DNA of 39,003 nucleotides from JBJFCE01 sp051888775. Its GTDB lineage: Bacteria > Bacillota > Clostridia > Lachnospirales > Lachnospiraceae. This document shows positions 25,666-34,601 of this stretch, one piece after another; position 1 is the stretch's first letter; each line of letters starts with the position of its first letter. Made by a program: the position numbers and the translations under genes. Location: positions 1-39,003 of the forward strand of contig JBJFCE010000074.1 of NCBI GenBank assembly GCA_051888775.1, written 5' to 3'. The notes beneath the pieces were generated by a model. The model saw nothing but the letters and a program-made list of their open reading frames with translations, was not told where the DNA came from and ran no database searches.

Positions 25666-27204
25666 TTACTTCCCCTCCTGTTCCGAACCCGAAGCACATG
25701 CTGTCTGTGCATCTGCTGTATTTCTATTACTGTTTTTTCCTAAATCTTCCGGTACACCAAATGCACCACGCGCCTGCTCATAGGTATAAGCCGTACGGAT
25801 CAGTGTATGCTCTTTAAAACAGTCTCCGATCAGCTGTAATCCGATTGGCAGTCCCTGATCATCCCGTCCGCACGGAACACTGATGCCGGGAAGACCTGCC
25901 AGATTCACGGATATCGTATAAATATCGCCCAGATACATCTGGATCGGATCGGAAAGGCTCTTTCCAAGCTCCGGTGCCGTTGTCGGTGCCACAGGTCCGA
26001 GGATCACATCATACTTTGCAAATGCTTCATCAAACGCTTTTTTGATCAATGCTTTTACTTTCAGTGCCTTCAGATAATACGCGTCATAATAACCGGAGCT
26101 TAACACGAAGCTTCCGAGCATGATTCTTCTTTTTACCTCAGCGCCAAAGCCCTCGGAACGGGTTTTCTTATACATCGGGTGCAGCCCCTCGAATTCTTTG
26201 GTACGGTACCCGTATTTGATTCCGTCAAAGCGTTCCAGATTGGAGCTTGCTTCCGCTGCCGCAATCGTATAATAGCAGGGGATCGCATATTGTACGAGAC
26301 TTAAATCAAACTCCTCGATCAGCGCACCGCGCGAACGCAATACCTCCGCTGCCTGCAGCACCGCTGCCTTTACCTGCGGATCAAGTCCTTCGCCGAAATA
26401 ATCCCGCGGGATGCCGATCTTTAATCCTTTGACATCCTCAACCAGACTTTCCGTATAGTTTGTATTTTCCACAGCCACACTGGTAGAATCTTTTAGGTCC
26501 TGTCCGGCGATCACTTCCATGACAGCCGCACAGTCGGACACATTTTTACAAAGCGGCCCGATCTGATCCAGGGATGACCCGTAGGCAATCAACCCGTATC
26601 TGGAGACCGTACCGTAGGTCGGCTTCATACCGACGACACCGCAAAAGGATGCCGGCTGTCTGATCGATCCGCCCGTATCGGAGCCCAGTGCGAAAAAGCA
26701 TTCCTGCGCTGCGACTGCTGCTGCAGAGCCGCCCGAAGAGCCGCCCGGTACATGTGCCGGATTCCACGGATTCTTCGTAACACCGTATGCGGATGTCTCG
26801 GTCGTAGAGCCCATGGCAAACTCATCCATATTGGTCTTTCCGATGACCACTGCTCCCGCATCCTCCAGTTTTTTCACCGCTTCTGCGGAAAAAGTCGGAA
26901 TAAAGTTTCCGAGTATCTTAGAGGAACACGTTGTTAAAAGTCCCTTCGTATTCATATTATCTTTGATCGCAACAGGGACACCCGCAAGCGGACCTGACAG
27001 GGTGCCCGCTTCGATCTGCGCCTGCACCTCTTTTGCCCTGCTCCTTGCACCTTCCCTGTCAACCGTCACATAGCAGTGATAATCCTGTTCCACCGCATCA
27101 ATTCTGGAAAGCACCGCCTCCAATGCTTCGACCGCAGTAACCCTTCCTTCTTTGATCTGTGAAGACAGCTCCAAAGCCGTATATTGTAAAATCTCTTTTT
27201 CCAT
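25666..27204 (-). CDS. gatA: Aspartyl/glutamyl-tRNA amidotransferase subunit A
   Basis: Glutaminase subunit of GatCAB, releasing ammonia for conversion of Asp-tRNA(Asn) or Glu-tRNA(Gln). It is 512 residues. The amidase signature is complete: K81 in VAIKDNMNTKG, S156 in GGSSGGS and S180 in SDTGGSIRQPAS form the Ser-cisSer-Lys triad. The C-terminus carries about 20 polar residues (NSNRNTADAQTACASG) beyond the usual end. It sits 36 bp behind gatC and next to gatB. Confidence 0.96.
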   Translation of the reverse strand: MEKEILQYTALELSSQIKEGRVTAVEALEAVLSRIDAVEQDYHCYVTVDREGARSRAKEVQAQIEAGTLSGPLAGVPVAIKDNMNTKGLLTTCSSKILGNFIPTFSAEAVKKLEDAGAVVIGKTNMDEFAMGSTTETSAYGVTKNPWNPAHVPGGSSGGSAAAVAAQECFFALGSDTGGSIRQPASFCGVVGMKPTYGTVSRYGLIAYGSSLDQIGPLCKNVSDCAAVMEVIAGQDLKDSTSVAVENTNYTESLVEDVKGLKIGIPRDYFGEGLDPQVKAAVLQAAEVLRSRGALIEEFDLSLVQYAIPCYYTIAAAEASSNLERFDGIKYGYRTKEFEGLHPMYKKTRSEGFGAEVKRRIMLGSFVLSSGYYDAYYLKALKVKALIKKAFDEAFAKYDVILGPVAPTTAPELGKSLSDPIQMYLGDIYTISVNLAGLPGISVPCGRDDQGLPIGLQLIGDCFKEHTLIRTAYTYEQARGAFGVPEDLGKNSNRNTADAQTACASGSEQEGK

Positions 27205-27240
27205 ACATATCCTTTCATGCCGGACATTCTGTCCCGGCTT

Positions 27241-27534
27241 TTACATATCAAAGGTCGGCGGTACCACAAAGGAATCCTTGCTTCTCTCCGGTGCATTGGC
27301 AAGTGTCTCTTCCCTGCCGTCACCGTTTGTCACAACATCCTCGCGAAATACATTGTGGGCCTGAAACACATGGGACATCGGCTCCACACCCTCGGTATCC
27401 AGTTCTCCCAGCTGATCGATATAGTCAAGCATCCTGCCCATATCCACCTTCGCCTGCTCCTTTTCCTCATCGGAAAGCTCCAGCTTTGCCAGAATTCCCA
27501 CATACTCGATCGTCTCATCACTGATCACATTCAT
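27241..27534 (-). CDS. gatC: Aspartyl/glutamyl-tRNA amidotransferase subunit C
   Basis: Small subunit (97 residues) that wraps between GatA and GatB. Typical features are ISDETIEYVGILAKLELSDE at the N-terminus, the MLDYIDQLGELDTEGVEPM middle and the V-FREDVV segment. The ATG at 27534 has AAGGAAG upstream; the longer reading from 27642 would run into the family A hairpin element and lacks support. It is the first gat gene after aspS, separated from it by about 300 bp that contain a family A element. Confidence 0.92.
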   Translation of the reverse strand: MNVISDETIEYVGILAKLELSDEEKEQAKVDMGRMLDYIDQLGELDTEGVEPMSHVFQAHNVFREDVVTNGDGREETLANAPERSKDSFVVPPTFDM

Positions 27535-27650
27535 GATGCCACTTCCTTTCTTGCATCCATCTTTCCATTTACCTTGTTCCTGAATCATTTCAGATATCCT
27601 AATTTCCTTACAAAAAGCATGTGCAACAGCCTCTGGAAGCACGCTGCCAA

Positions 27651-27805
27651 GGATATCGTCTGTCCCGCGTTTTCAAAGCTGTTAGAGGTCTTCTGAAAAC
27701 GTCGGTACTTAGGCTGTGTCCTTTACAGCCTTACGTACCGCTACGTTTGAAGCAGAGCGAAAGCGTGCCTCAAACAGCTTTGAAAACGTGGGACAGACGA
27801 TATCC
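27651..27805 (+). repeat. Family A hairpin element, divergent copy inside the aspS-gatC gap
   Basis: Arms 27651-27688 and 27768-27805 pair over 38 bp with few differences; weaker complementarity continues outward to about 27621 and 27834. The core keeps the invariant strings CGGTACTTAGG, GTACCGCTACG and AGCGAAAGCG but differs in helices: P2 is AAACGT/ACGTTT and P4 is GGCTGT/ACAGCC. Both sides of each helix have changed together relative to the copy at 7093. In the orientation given it is antisense to the surrounding operon, unlike the copies near nfo and guaB. Confidence 0.85.
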
Positions 27806-27838
27806 CCTCGCACCTGCTACCAGAAAGCTGCACACTCC

Positions 27839-29590
27839 TTAATCACGCACCTTGATATGCACCTCGCGAAGCTGCTGCTCCGTCACATCATTCGGTGCCC
27901 CGCACATCAGATCCTGTGCGGAACCGCTCATCGGGAACGCGATCACTTCACGGATATTTTCCTCATTGCGAAGCAGCATCAGCATACGGTCCACGCCCGG
28001 TGCCATACCTGCATGAGGCGGCGCACCGAACTGGAAAGCCTGATACAATGCACCGAATTTATTCTTCAAAGTCTCTTCATCATAACCGGCAATCTCAAAG
28101 GCCTTGACCATGATCTCCATGTCATGGTTTCTGACAGCGCCGGAGGAAAGCTCCACACCGTTGCAGACAATATCATACTGATATGCCAGAATCTCCAACG
28201 GATCCTGCTCCTGCAATGCCTTTAAGCCTCCCTGAGGCATGGAAAACGGGTTATGCGTAAACCCGATCTGTTTTGTCTCGGGATCCAGCTCATACATCGG
28301 GAAATCGTTGACATAGCAGAAACGGTATGCTTTTTTCTCACACAGATCCAGCTTATTGCCAAGCTCGATACGAATCTGTCCGGCATAATAATTGGCCCTT
28401 TCTTCTTTATCTGCAATAAAGAAAATCGTATCTCCCGGAATAAGTCCTGCCATATCTGCCAGTTCTTTTTTCATTTCCTCAGGAATAAACTTGTCGATCG
28501 GTCCCTTATAAGTCATATCCTCGGCAACTTCCAGATAACCGAGTCCGCCCATGCCGAGAGAGGTTGCGAAGGAAAGCAGCTTCTCATGGAAGCCCTTGCT
28601 CATTTCTGCATGCACCTTAATCGCTCTGACAGTCTTTCCGATAAACGGCTTGAAAGTACATCTCTGGAAGAACTCCGTCACATCCATGATACGAAGCGGA
28701 TTACGAAGATCCGGCTTATCCGTACCAAACTGTAACATCGCATCCTTATAGCTGATAATCGGATACGGTGCCTGTGTCACCTCATAGCCCTCCGGTGCAA
28801 ACTTGGCAAAGGTTTCGGATAAAACTTCTTCACCCACACGGAATACATCCTCCTGTGTTGCAAAGCTCATCTCAAAGTCCAGCTGATAAAACTCACCCGG
28901 GGAACGGTCTGCTCTTGCATCCTCATCACGAAAACACGGTGCGATCTGAAAATAGCGGTCAAAACCGGATACCATGAGCAGCTGCTTATATTGCTGCGGA
29001 GCCTGCGGCAGCGCATAAAACTTGCCTTTATATTTTCTGGAAGGAACAATATAGTCTCTTGCACCCTCCGGTGAAGATGCACACAGGATCGGTGTCTGAA
29101 TCTCCAAAAATCCCATTTCCGTCATTTTCTGTCTTAAAAAGCTGATTACCTGGGAGCGGAAAATAATATTGTCTTTTACCTTTTCGTTTCTCAAGTCCAG
29201 ATAGCGGTATTTCAAACGAACATCTTCTCTTGTTTCCTTGGAGGTCATGACCTCAAACGGAAGCTGCTTGTAGACTTTGCCAAGGATCTCGATATGCTTT
29301 GCCTCCAGCTCGATCGTACCGGTTGGGATCTTCGGATTGTAAGTTTCCTCGTCACGCTTTTCAATCGGTCCCTCGATGGAAATACAGTTTTCCTTGGTGA
29401 TGCCCCTTAAAAGGTCGGTCTGGCGCAGTACAACCTGAAGCACGCCGTACATATCCCGCAGATCGATGAAGGATACGCCGCCGTGATCGCGAATATTTTC
29501 TACCCAGCCTGCCACCTTGAGGGTCTTTCCGATGTCCTGTTCACTGATGTCTTTGATTGTTTTTGTTCTGTAGATGTTTTCGGTAACCAT
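27839..29590 (-). CDS. aspS: Aspartyl-tRNA synthetase (bacterial type)
   Basis: Class II synthetase of 583 residues with the bacterial GAD insertion. The N-terminal OB fold reads WVENIRDHGGVSFIDLRD; class II motif 2 is FRDEDARADRSPGEFYQLD and motif 3 is GVDRMLMLL. His36 in RDHGG occupies the position that is His in the non-discriminating Pseudomonas enzyme and Leu in the discriminating E. coli enzyme, so this enzyme may also charge tRNA(Asn) with Asp. AAGGAG precedes the ATG. It is preceded by a T-box leader and followed by gatC, gatA and gatB, which would complete the Asn-tRNA route. Confidence 0.96.
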   Translation of the reverse strand: MVTENIYRTKTIKDISEQDIGKTLKVAGWVENIRDHGGVSFIDLRDMYGVLQVVLRQTDLLRGITKENCISIEGPIEKRDEETYNPKIPTGTIELEAKHIEILGKVYKQLPFEVMTSKETREDVRLKYRYLDLRNEKVKDNIIFRSQVISFLRQKMTEMGFLEIQTPILCASSPEGARDYIVPSRKYKGKFYALPQAPQQYKQLLMVSGFDRYFQIAPCFRDEDARADRSPGEFYQLDFEMSFATQEDVFRVGEEVLSETFAKFAPEGYEVTQAPYPIISYKDAMLQFGTDKPDLRNPLRIMDVTEFFQRCTFKPFIGKTVRAIKVHAEMSKGFHEKLLSFATSLGMGGLGYLEVAEDMTYKGPIDKFIPEEMKKELADMAGLIPGDTIFFIADKEERANYYAGQIRIELGNKLDLCEKKAYRFCYVNDFPMYELDPETKQIGFTHNPFSMPQGGLKALQEQDPLEILAYQYDIVCNGVELSSGAVRNHDMEIMVKAFEIAGYDEETLKNKFGALYQAFQFGAPPHAGMAPGVDRMLMLLRNEENIREVIAFPMSGSAQDLMCGAPNDVTEQQLREVHIKVRD

Positions 29591-29646
29591 TTTTTCTCCT
29601 TTTTCTTTCCGGGGCTTTTCTGTGCTGATGGATGCTTATTATGCAG

Positions 29647-29800
29647 AGCATCCGGTAAAGGGGTTTACCGGATGCTGCGGCGTTCGCCAAGGCAGCTGCG
29701 TGCCGCAGCTGCCTTCTGTGGAAAATGTTTTCTTATGAAAAACCGAGCGAGCTTGGTTTTTCATAAGAAAACATTTTCCACGCATCTGCCTTGCAGATGC
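29647..29800. repeat. Family D: run of consecutive hairpins between T-box and aspS
   Basis: Four perfect hairpins follow each other: 29647-29676 (13-bp stem, GGGG loop), 29689-29715 (12 bp, TGC loop), 29718-29781 (27 bp, 10-nt loop GAGCGAGCTT), and 29782-29800 (8 bp, CTT loop). A short GGCGTTCGCC lies between the first two. The 27-bp one resembles families A-C in having a long perfect stem and a GAGC-rich loop. The block lies downstream of the T-box terminator and would be transcribed only on antitermination. No translation signal is present in it. Confidence 0.75.
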
Positions 29801-29820
29801 TTTGGCTCACTTTGACGCAC

Positions 29821-30160
29821 AAAAAAGTCCCGGAATACATATGTTGTATTCCGGGACGGATATTCTTTCCGCGGTACCACCCGTTTTGAAGTTTGGAACA
29901 ACAGCCCACTTACACGGCATCCAGACTCCCACTCTTAACACGTAACGTGTGCTTACGTCCTGCCCTAGCGGATATCCGGTTCGAACAGGCTGCTCCCGAG
30001 TGTTCCCTTCGTTACTTCCCATAAACAGCGCTCTCAGTCGGTGACGCCGTATTCCTGTCATGTTTCATAACAAGAGTCTCGTTCATTGCATTTCTCAACT
30101 GTCTGCCACATGCTACGAAACACATTTTGTATGATTGTATACACGCATCCAGACTTTTAT
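29821..30160 (-). promoter_or_regulatory. T-box leader of the aspS-gatCAB operon
   Basis: On the minus strand the T-box motif GGGTGGTACCGCGG (29882-29869) is followed by a terminator with a 12-bp stem (29827-29838 with 29846-29857) and a T6 tract ending at 29821. This is the standard tRNA-sensing antitermination switch. Upstream sequence from about 30060 carries AACGAA-GGG-AAC-ACUCGGGAGC, which can be aligned with the specifier region of well-known T-boxes; this makes AAC (30004-30002, Asn) the candidate specifier. A GAC triplet also occurs further along, and I could not fold stem I with confidence, so the amino acid sensed is unresolved. Confidence 0.85.
29827..29857 (-). terminator. T-box-controlled intrinsic terminator
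   Basis: GTCCCGGAATAC pairs with GTATTCCGGGAC around a 7-nt loop, and the minus strand continues directly into TTTTTT. The 5' part of the stem lies just after the T-box motif, as required for the competing antiterminator. Confidence 0.9.
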
Positions 30161-30166
30161 GTTTAG

Positions 30167-30195
30167 ATACTAACACCATTCTTCCCCGATTGCAA
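30167..30195 (-). promoter_or_regulatory. Promoter for the T-box-aspS-gatCAB operon
   Basis: TTGCAA (30195-30190) and TAGTAT (30172-30167) are 17 bp apart on the minus strand. Transcription from about 30160 would give a leader of roughly 335 nt up to the T-box terminator, a normal size. The stretch 30196-30275, after the ABC ATPase stop, contains no other recognisable feature. Confidence 0.5.
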
Positions 30196-30275
30196 GAATT
30201 TTTTCAAAAAATTGCATTTATCCGTCCATCCTAACCGTTCTGCCGGAATTCACCCTCCGTTTTCATGGATAATGC

Positions 30276-31046
30276 CTACAACAGTGTTCCCCGAAACAGA
30301 TCATCATAGAGATTTTCCAAAATCATAATCTCATCCTGCATTTCTACTCCCCGCATTCTGCCCTCTTGCTTTCCTTTTTCATAATACTCACGCAATTGTT
30401 TCATGTCCCCCTTCAGTAGTATTTTTCCATGATTCATAAAAATAATTTCTTTTGCAATTGTTCCGATATCCTCTATAATATGAGTTGCCAACAAGACTAT
30501 TTTATCTTTTGCCGTCTCACGAATCAGCTGACGCATATTGATCCTTTCCATAGGATCCAAGCCTGCAGTCGGCTCATCCAGAATAATCAGTTCCGGCTCT
30601 CCCAACAAAGCCTGTGCCAATAGCACCCTTTGTAGCATGCCACCGGACAATGCCTTCAGTTTTTTATTGCGGCATCCGTTCAAATTCAACTTCTGCAACA
30701 ATTCCTCTATCTGATTATTTGCCTGCTTTTTCTGAATATTCTTTAAGGCTGACATATAATGCAGAAATTCTGTCACCCGAAACTCTGGATAAATGCTCTG
30801 CTGCTGAGGCTTATAACCAATAATACTCCGATAAGCTATTCCTTCCTTTCGGATATCCTTTCCATTCCATAGGATTTCTCCCTGCTGTGAAATCCTGTTT
30901 CCTACAATCAACGATATAAGCGTACTCTTTCCTGCCCCGTTTGGTCCAAGAAGACCGTACACCCCCGGTGTCAAAACCAGATCCATATGCTCGATAACAT
31001 TAGTTTTTCCGTATCCGAATGTTATATTTTCCAGTCGCAATTCCAT
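30276..31046 (-). CDS. ABC transporter ATP-binding protein
   Basis: ATPase subunit of 256 residues. Walker A is GPNGAGKST (34-42), the Q-loop lies in GYKPQQQS, the signature is LSGGMLQRV, Walker B is LIILDEPTAG and the H-loop is ATHI. The short form and the sequence type fit ATPases paired with ABC-2 permeases (drug, peptide or lantibiotic-resistance exporters). The ATG at 31046 is favoured over 31052 because AGGAGG then has 9-bp spacing. Its start overlaps the permease gene by 47 bp. It is the last gene of the 36236-30276 operon. Confidence 0.9.
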   Translation of the reverse strand: MELRLENITFGYGKTNVIEHMDLVLTPGVYGLLGPNGAGKSTLISLIVGNRISQQGEILWNGKDIRKEGIAYRSIIGYKPQQQSIYPEFRVTEFLHYMSALKNIQKKQANNQIEELLQKLNLNGCRNKKLKALSGGMLQRVLLAQALLGEPELIILDEPTAGLDPMERINMRQLIRETAKDKIVLLATHIIEDIGTIAKEIIFMNHGKILLKGDMKQLREYYEKGKQEGRMRGVEMQDEIMILENLYDDLFRGTLL

Positions 31047-33393
31047 TTTCATCCGCCTCCTTTCTCAATATCGCAAGAGCTGCTCCTGCTACAGCAAATG
31101 TCTGACCCAGAACAAACAACAATCTGCCCGTTTCTCCTTTTTGTATCAGATTAAAGAGCACATTCCCCGTCAAGAAAGAATTCAGAAAATACAATTTCAT
31201 AAATTCAAATCTATTGATATATATTACATATGGCAGCAAAAAACAGATCCCGCATACAGCCATCCCTTTCAGATAATCTCTGCTTATATACATAATTGCC
31301 ATACCGATAAGAACGCATAGTGCCAAACCAACCATTCGAATCAATGCTATTAATAACAGCCCAAACGCAATACTTCTTTCTTGAAAAAGCCCCGTCAATC
31401 CGTCAATATTCCGCATTTTCTGATCCAGTCCATAAGTTCCGAACTGTCGAAAAATACAAGTCATATCTCCGAAATAAACCCCTGCAAACAGCACTAAAAT
31501 TAATATATAATATCCTGCATATTGTGCTTTCAGGAGTTTTTTTCTTCCTTTTTCGGTCGTTCTGACCAGATTGGATGCCTCCTTTTCCATCTCAATCCAT
31601 ACAAAGCAGGGGATTATCAAGACAATCACAAAAATACCTGCCAGTATTCCGATACTTGCTTTCTGATCCTCCTTTTCCCCAAAAAGATAAAGATATCCGT
31701 TTTCATAAAGGAAAACATCTTCCTCTTCTCCCTGAAGTATCCTTCTGTATTGTGTCTCTACCATTTCAAAGGCTTCCTTTTTTACCAGCATTCCTTCAAT
31801 ATGCTGCAACAAAATCGCTGAATTTTCTTCTTCCAGTAATTGATTCCGAAGTTCTTCCAGCTGCGCAAATTTTTTTCTTTCACCCGACAGAAACTGTTCC
31901 TTTGATGAGGTTAACGGACCGTTTAATTCCTTCATATATTCCTGATATAAGCTCTCTTTTCTGGAAAGCGTAATATCAGACGAATATAGATAGCTTCCAA
32001 ACAAGATCAGTAATATCGACAATATCGGTATCCACAAATGATAAACAAACAATAATTTTCGAAGTTCCAACCCTAAAAGAGTATGCTTTGCATATTGCTT
32101 TCCGACCTTTTTTAATACATATCCGTCTTTTCTTTGACTATACCGATACACTCTTTGGGATATCTTTCCATAGCCAAAGCTTCCAGCCAAAAAAGAAAAA
32201 AACAGCACCCCAATCAGACAAATAAATATAATCAAACTCGCTGATACGGGTGTATCGATCACTCTGATCGTCTGATAACTTGTCAGCATTCCTGTCGCAT
32301 CCGACAGATTGATCGGATTAAAGTAATTCAGCCAACCGAAATCAGAATTAATATTCCCTGTATATTTTCCAAGGAATGCCAATACGGCTATCAGTGCGGT
32401 CACACCTACCAGATACCTGCTTTTACTTAAAAGACAGGCAATGATTGAGAGCAGTTGAAGCAAGGAATAAAAAGCAACTATCTTTAACAACACCGAACAT
32501 ATCACAGTCTGCCCTACAGAGAATCCGTAGCGGCACATTTCGAAAGCAGAAATCGACTGAATCGGCGCATCCCATGTAGGCGTTCCCAAACGAAGTACAT
32601 AATATAGCAGTAATACTGCTTCATATACAACAACCGTAATACAAACATATCCAAGCAATGCCAATGACTTTTGAATAAAAAAATGCCTTTTTCCATTAGC
32701 TGTGATCCTTGTCAATGTCAGATGCCCCTTTTCACGTTCCTCCGTATAAAGCAGCATTACGACCATAATTAGAAACAGAAAGCACATGGCATCTATAATC
32801 CTATTTTTCAGAAATTCTTTTGCAGCAGCATTTTGATACCATATATCTACAGAAACCTCCAGATCTCCATAATCCCGCATTGCCTTTTGCCGAACCTGCT
32901 CCACATAGGTATCCTGACTAAAAAAACCAATTTGGGATAAACCGGATGTCCCCTGCTTTAGCGCTGCCAAATAATCCGGATATTGTTGTAATAACAACAT
33001 TTCCTCTAATATCAGTTCCTCTCCGATCTTTCTTTTCCCCAAAACTTCATAATTGATCTGCTCCGGCTCCGTTACATTATAACCACTTTTTGCCAACTGT
33101 TTTGCCGCTTCCTCAAAATCCATAACACCCATTTGGTAAAAAGTAACAACCGTCTGCACCTGTTGTGCCATATCCATCTGCTCCTGCAATAAAGCGGCAG
33201 CCTCATCCAGCTTCATTCCATGATACTCATTCCCTGCTGCGATATACTCCTCAACCGAACTATACCGTCCTTCGTATTTGCTCACAAGTTCCAATTCACT
33301 AAGCCATATGCCGATAATCAAAAAAAACGCAAAGCATATACAGATCCATTTTTGCTTCACAACTCTTTTCCACTCTAAAACTGCCAAATGCAA
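31000..33393 (-). CDS. Large ABC-2-like permease with two fused halves
   Basis: Membrane protein of 797 residues made of two similar halves. Each half has one N-terminal transmembrane helix (near residues 16-31 and 447-465), a large presumed extracellular helical domain of 130-170 residues, and then a bundle of about five to six helices. This is the layout of ABC-2 permeases fused head to tail; single-half family members are about 400 residues. The start codon is TTG at 33393, with AGGGGGGG 6-7 bp before it. It is 33 bp behind the lipoprotein gene and overlaps the ATPase gene. The substrate is unknown; a peptide or lipid export role is plausible from neighbours. Confidence 0.8.
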   Translation of the reverse strand: MHLAVLEWKRVVKQKWICICFAFFLIIGIWLSELELVSKYEGRYSSVEEYIAAGNEYHGMKLDEAAALLQEQMDMAQQVQTVVTFYQMGVMDFEEAAKQLAKSGYNVTEPEQINYEVLGKRKIGEELILEEMLLLQQYPDYLAALKQGTSGLSQIGFFSQDTYVEQVRQKAMRDYGDLEVSVDIWYQNAAAKEFLKNRIIDAMCFLFLIMVVMLLYTEEREKGHLTLTRITANGKRHFFIQKSLALLGYVCITVVVYEAVLLLYYVLRLGTPTWDAPIQSISAFEMCRYGFSVGQTVICSVLLKIVAFYSLLQLLSIIACLLSKSRYLVGVTALIAVLAFLGKYTGNINSDFGWLNYFNPINLSDATGMLTSYQTIRVIDTPVSASLIIFICLIGVLFFSFLAGSFGYGKISQRVYRYSQRKDGYVLKKVGKQYAKHTLLGLELRKLLFVYHLWIPILSILLILFGSYLYSSDITLSRKESLYQEYMKELNGPLTSSKEQFLSGERKKFAQLEELRNQLLEEENSAILLQHIEGMLVKKEAFEMVETQYRRILQGEEEDVFLYENGYLYLFGEKEDQKASIGILAGIFVIVLIIPCFVWIEMEKEASNLVRTTEKGRKKLLKAQYAGYYILILVLFAGVYFGDMTCIFRQFGTYGLDQKMRNIDGLTGLFQERSIAFGLLLIALIRMVGLALCVLIGMAIMYISRDYLKGMAVCGICFLLPYVIYINRFEFMKLYFLNSFLTGNVLFNLIQKGETGRLLFVLGQTFAVAGAALAILRKEADENGIATGKYNIRIRKN

Positions 33394-33426
33394 GTAATTC
33401 CCCCCCTTTAGAATTTCCCTTGTCCA

Positions 33427-34593
33427 CTACATTTCTAATTCCGACAGCTCATAATTTCCCGTTTCTATCTGTTCATAATCCATATAATACAGCTTTCCGT
33501 CTCCTTCAAAATAAACCGTTCCACCACAGGCACCAAGACAAGTACCCATCTTACCTGAAAAGCTTCCTACCTCCTGCCAGTCACGCAGTACATGATAATT
33601 CCCAGAACCATCCAATTCCAGCAGGATGTAATACTCTCCTGCCTGTTTTATACTCCATGAGTTTTCCTGTCCTTCTTCTCCGTAACATACCTGTTTTTCT
33701 CCGGTCAACGGATCATACCATAGAATCTGCTGTCCCCAATAAATCAGGATCTGCTTATCATCCGCCTCCAAAATCTCCTGTGCAAAGCTTCGTTCTGCGC
33801 TCACCTGTTCTTCCAAAAGCACTGTTTCTTCGCCATTTTCCCTATTTATCCGATATAACCGATAGGTATACTGCATCTCATCCCAAGGAACATCACTTAG
33901 CTCTCCGGTATCCTGATTCATATAATCATTCAGATTCATATCGCTCAGTGCATATGTATAATAGTAATAACTGTCTGTAACGGCAAAATCCGCCATACCT
34001 CCAATTTCATTCTCTATCTCAGGCATGGGCAGTTCGGCAATTTCACCGCTTTCCGGATCCATTGCATAGCATTGATAGTAACTTGTTTCCTTTTCTTTAT
34101 CATAAAGAATACAATTAAAATACAATTTTTCTTCTGCAATGTTCATGTCTGCAACGAGAGGGATTCCCTGAACATAACCAATCACCTGCCGATTCTCTCC
34201 ATATCGGTTTGCTTTCGTAATTTTTATCCTTTCCTCTGCTTCCACCTGAAAATAGTACAACTGATCCTCCGCAAAAAAAGCTGTCAATAAAGCTTCGGCA
34301 TATGCACTACAGGTGCTGTCCCGATGAAGGCAACCGCCTCTGTTACACAAATAAACTACCTGTCCCGACTCCTTATCAAAAAAATGCAGATACCCTAATC
34401 CATCACTTTTTAATACTCCTGATTGTGAAACGGTATATGTTGAAAAAAGCTCCGTTGTTTCTCCTTGTGTCTTTTCCTGCTTCCCACATCCTGAAAGCAG
34501 ACACATCACCACACACAAAAGCAGACATTTCCATTTACCTGACTTTCCTGTCAATATCGGTTTTGCAGTATTTTCTCGGCTTTTATTCCCCAT
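33427..34593 (-). CDS. Cell-surface lipoprotein, propeller-like
   Basis: Lipoprotein of 388 residues. A basic start is followed by a hydrophobic segment and the lipobox LLSGC (Cys36). Next comes the motif CNRGGCLHRDSTC (Cys-x4-Cys-x-His-x4-Cys), seen in a group of clostridial lipoproteins. The rest is rich in Tyr/Trp repeats such as LYYFQVE, LYFNCILYD, YRLYRINRENGE and VYFEGDGKLYYMD at regular intervals, consistent with a beta-propeller. Function is not known. AGGAGG precedes the ATG. It lies 8 bp after the solute-binding-like lipoprotein and before the permease. Confidence 0.78.
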   Translation of the reverse strand: MGNKSRENTAKPILTGKSGKWKCLLLCVVMCLLSGCGKQEKTQGETTELFSTYTVSQSGVLKSDGLGYLHFFDKESGQVVYLCNRGGCLHRDSTCSAYAEALLTAFFAEDQLYYFQVEAEERIKITKANRYGENRQVIGYVQGIPLVADMNIAEEKLYFNCILYDKEKETSYYQCYAMDPESGEIAELPMPEIENEIGGMADFAVTDSYYYYTYALSDMNLNDYMNQDTGELSDVPWDEMQYTYRLYRINRENGEETVLLEEQVSAERSFAQEILEADDKQILIYWGQQILWYDPLTGEKQVCYGEEGQENSWSIKQAGEYYILLELDGSGNYHVLRDWQEVGSFSGKMGTCLGACGGTVYFEGDGKLYYMDYEQIETGNYELSELEM

Positions 34594-34601
34594 AGTTCCT
34601 C

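Noticed and set aside
7093..27805. Using G-U versus A-C asymmetry in arm mismatches to decide the transcribed strand of the hairpin elements
   Set aside because: The copy at 7093 favours one core orientation, the copies at 22490 and 27651 the other, and the family B copy is mixed. The evidence is inconclusive.
29807..30061. Open reading frame of 84 codons on the minus strand before aspS
   Set aside because: It coincides with the T-box leader, including the T-box motif and terminator, and has no ribosome site.
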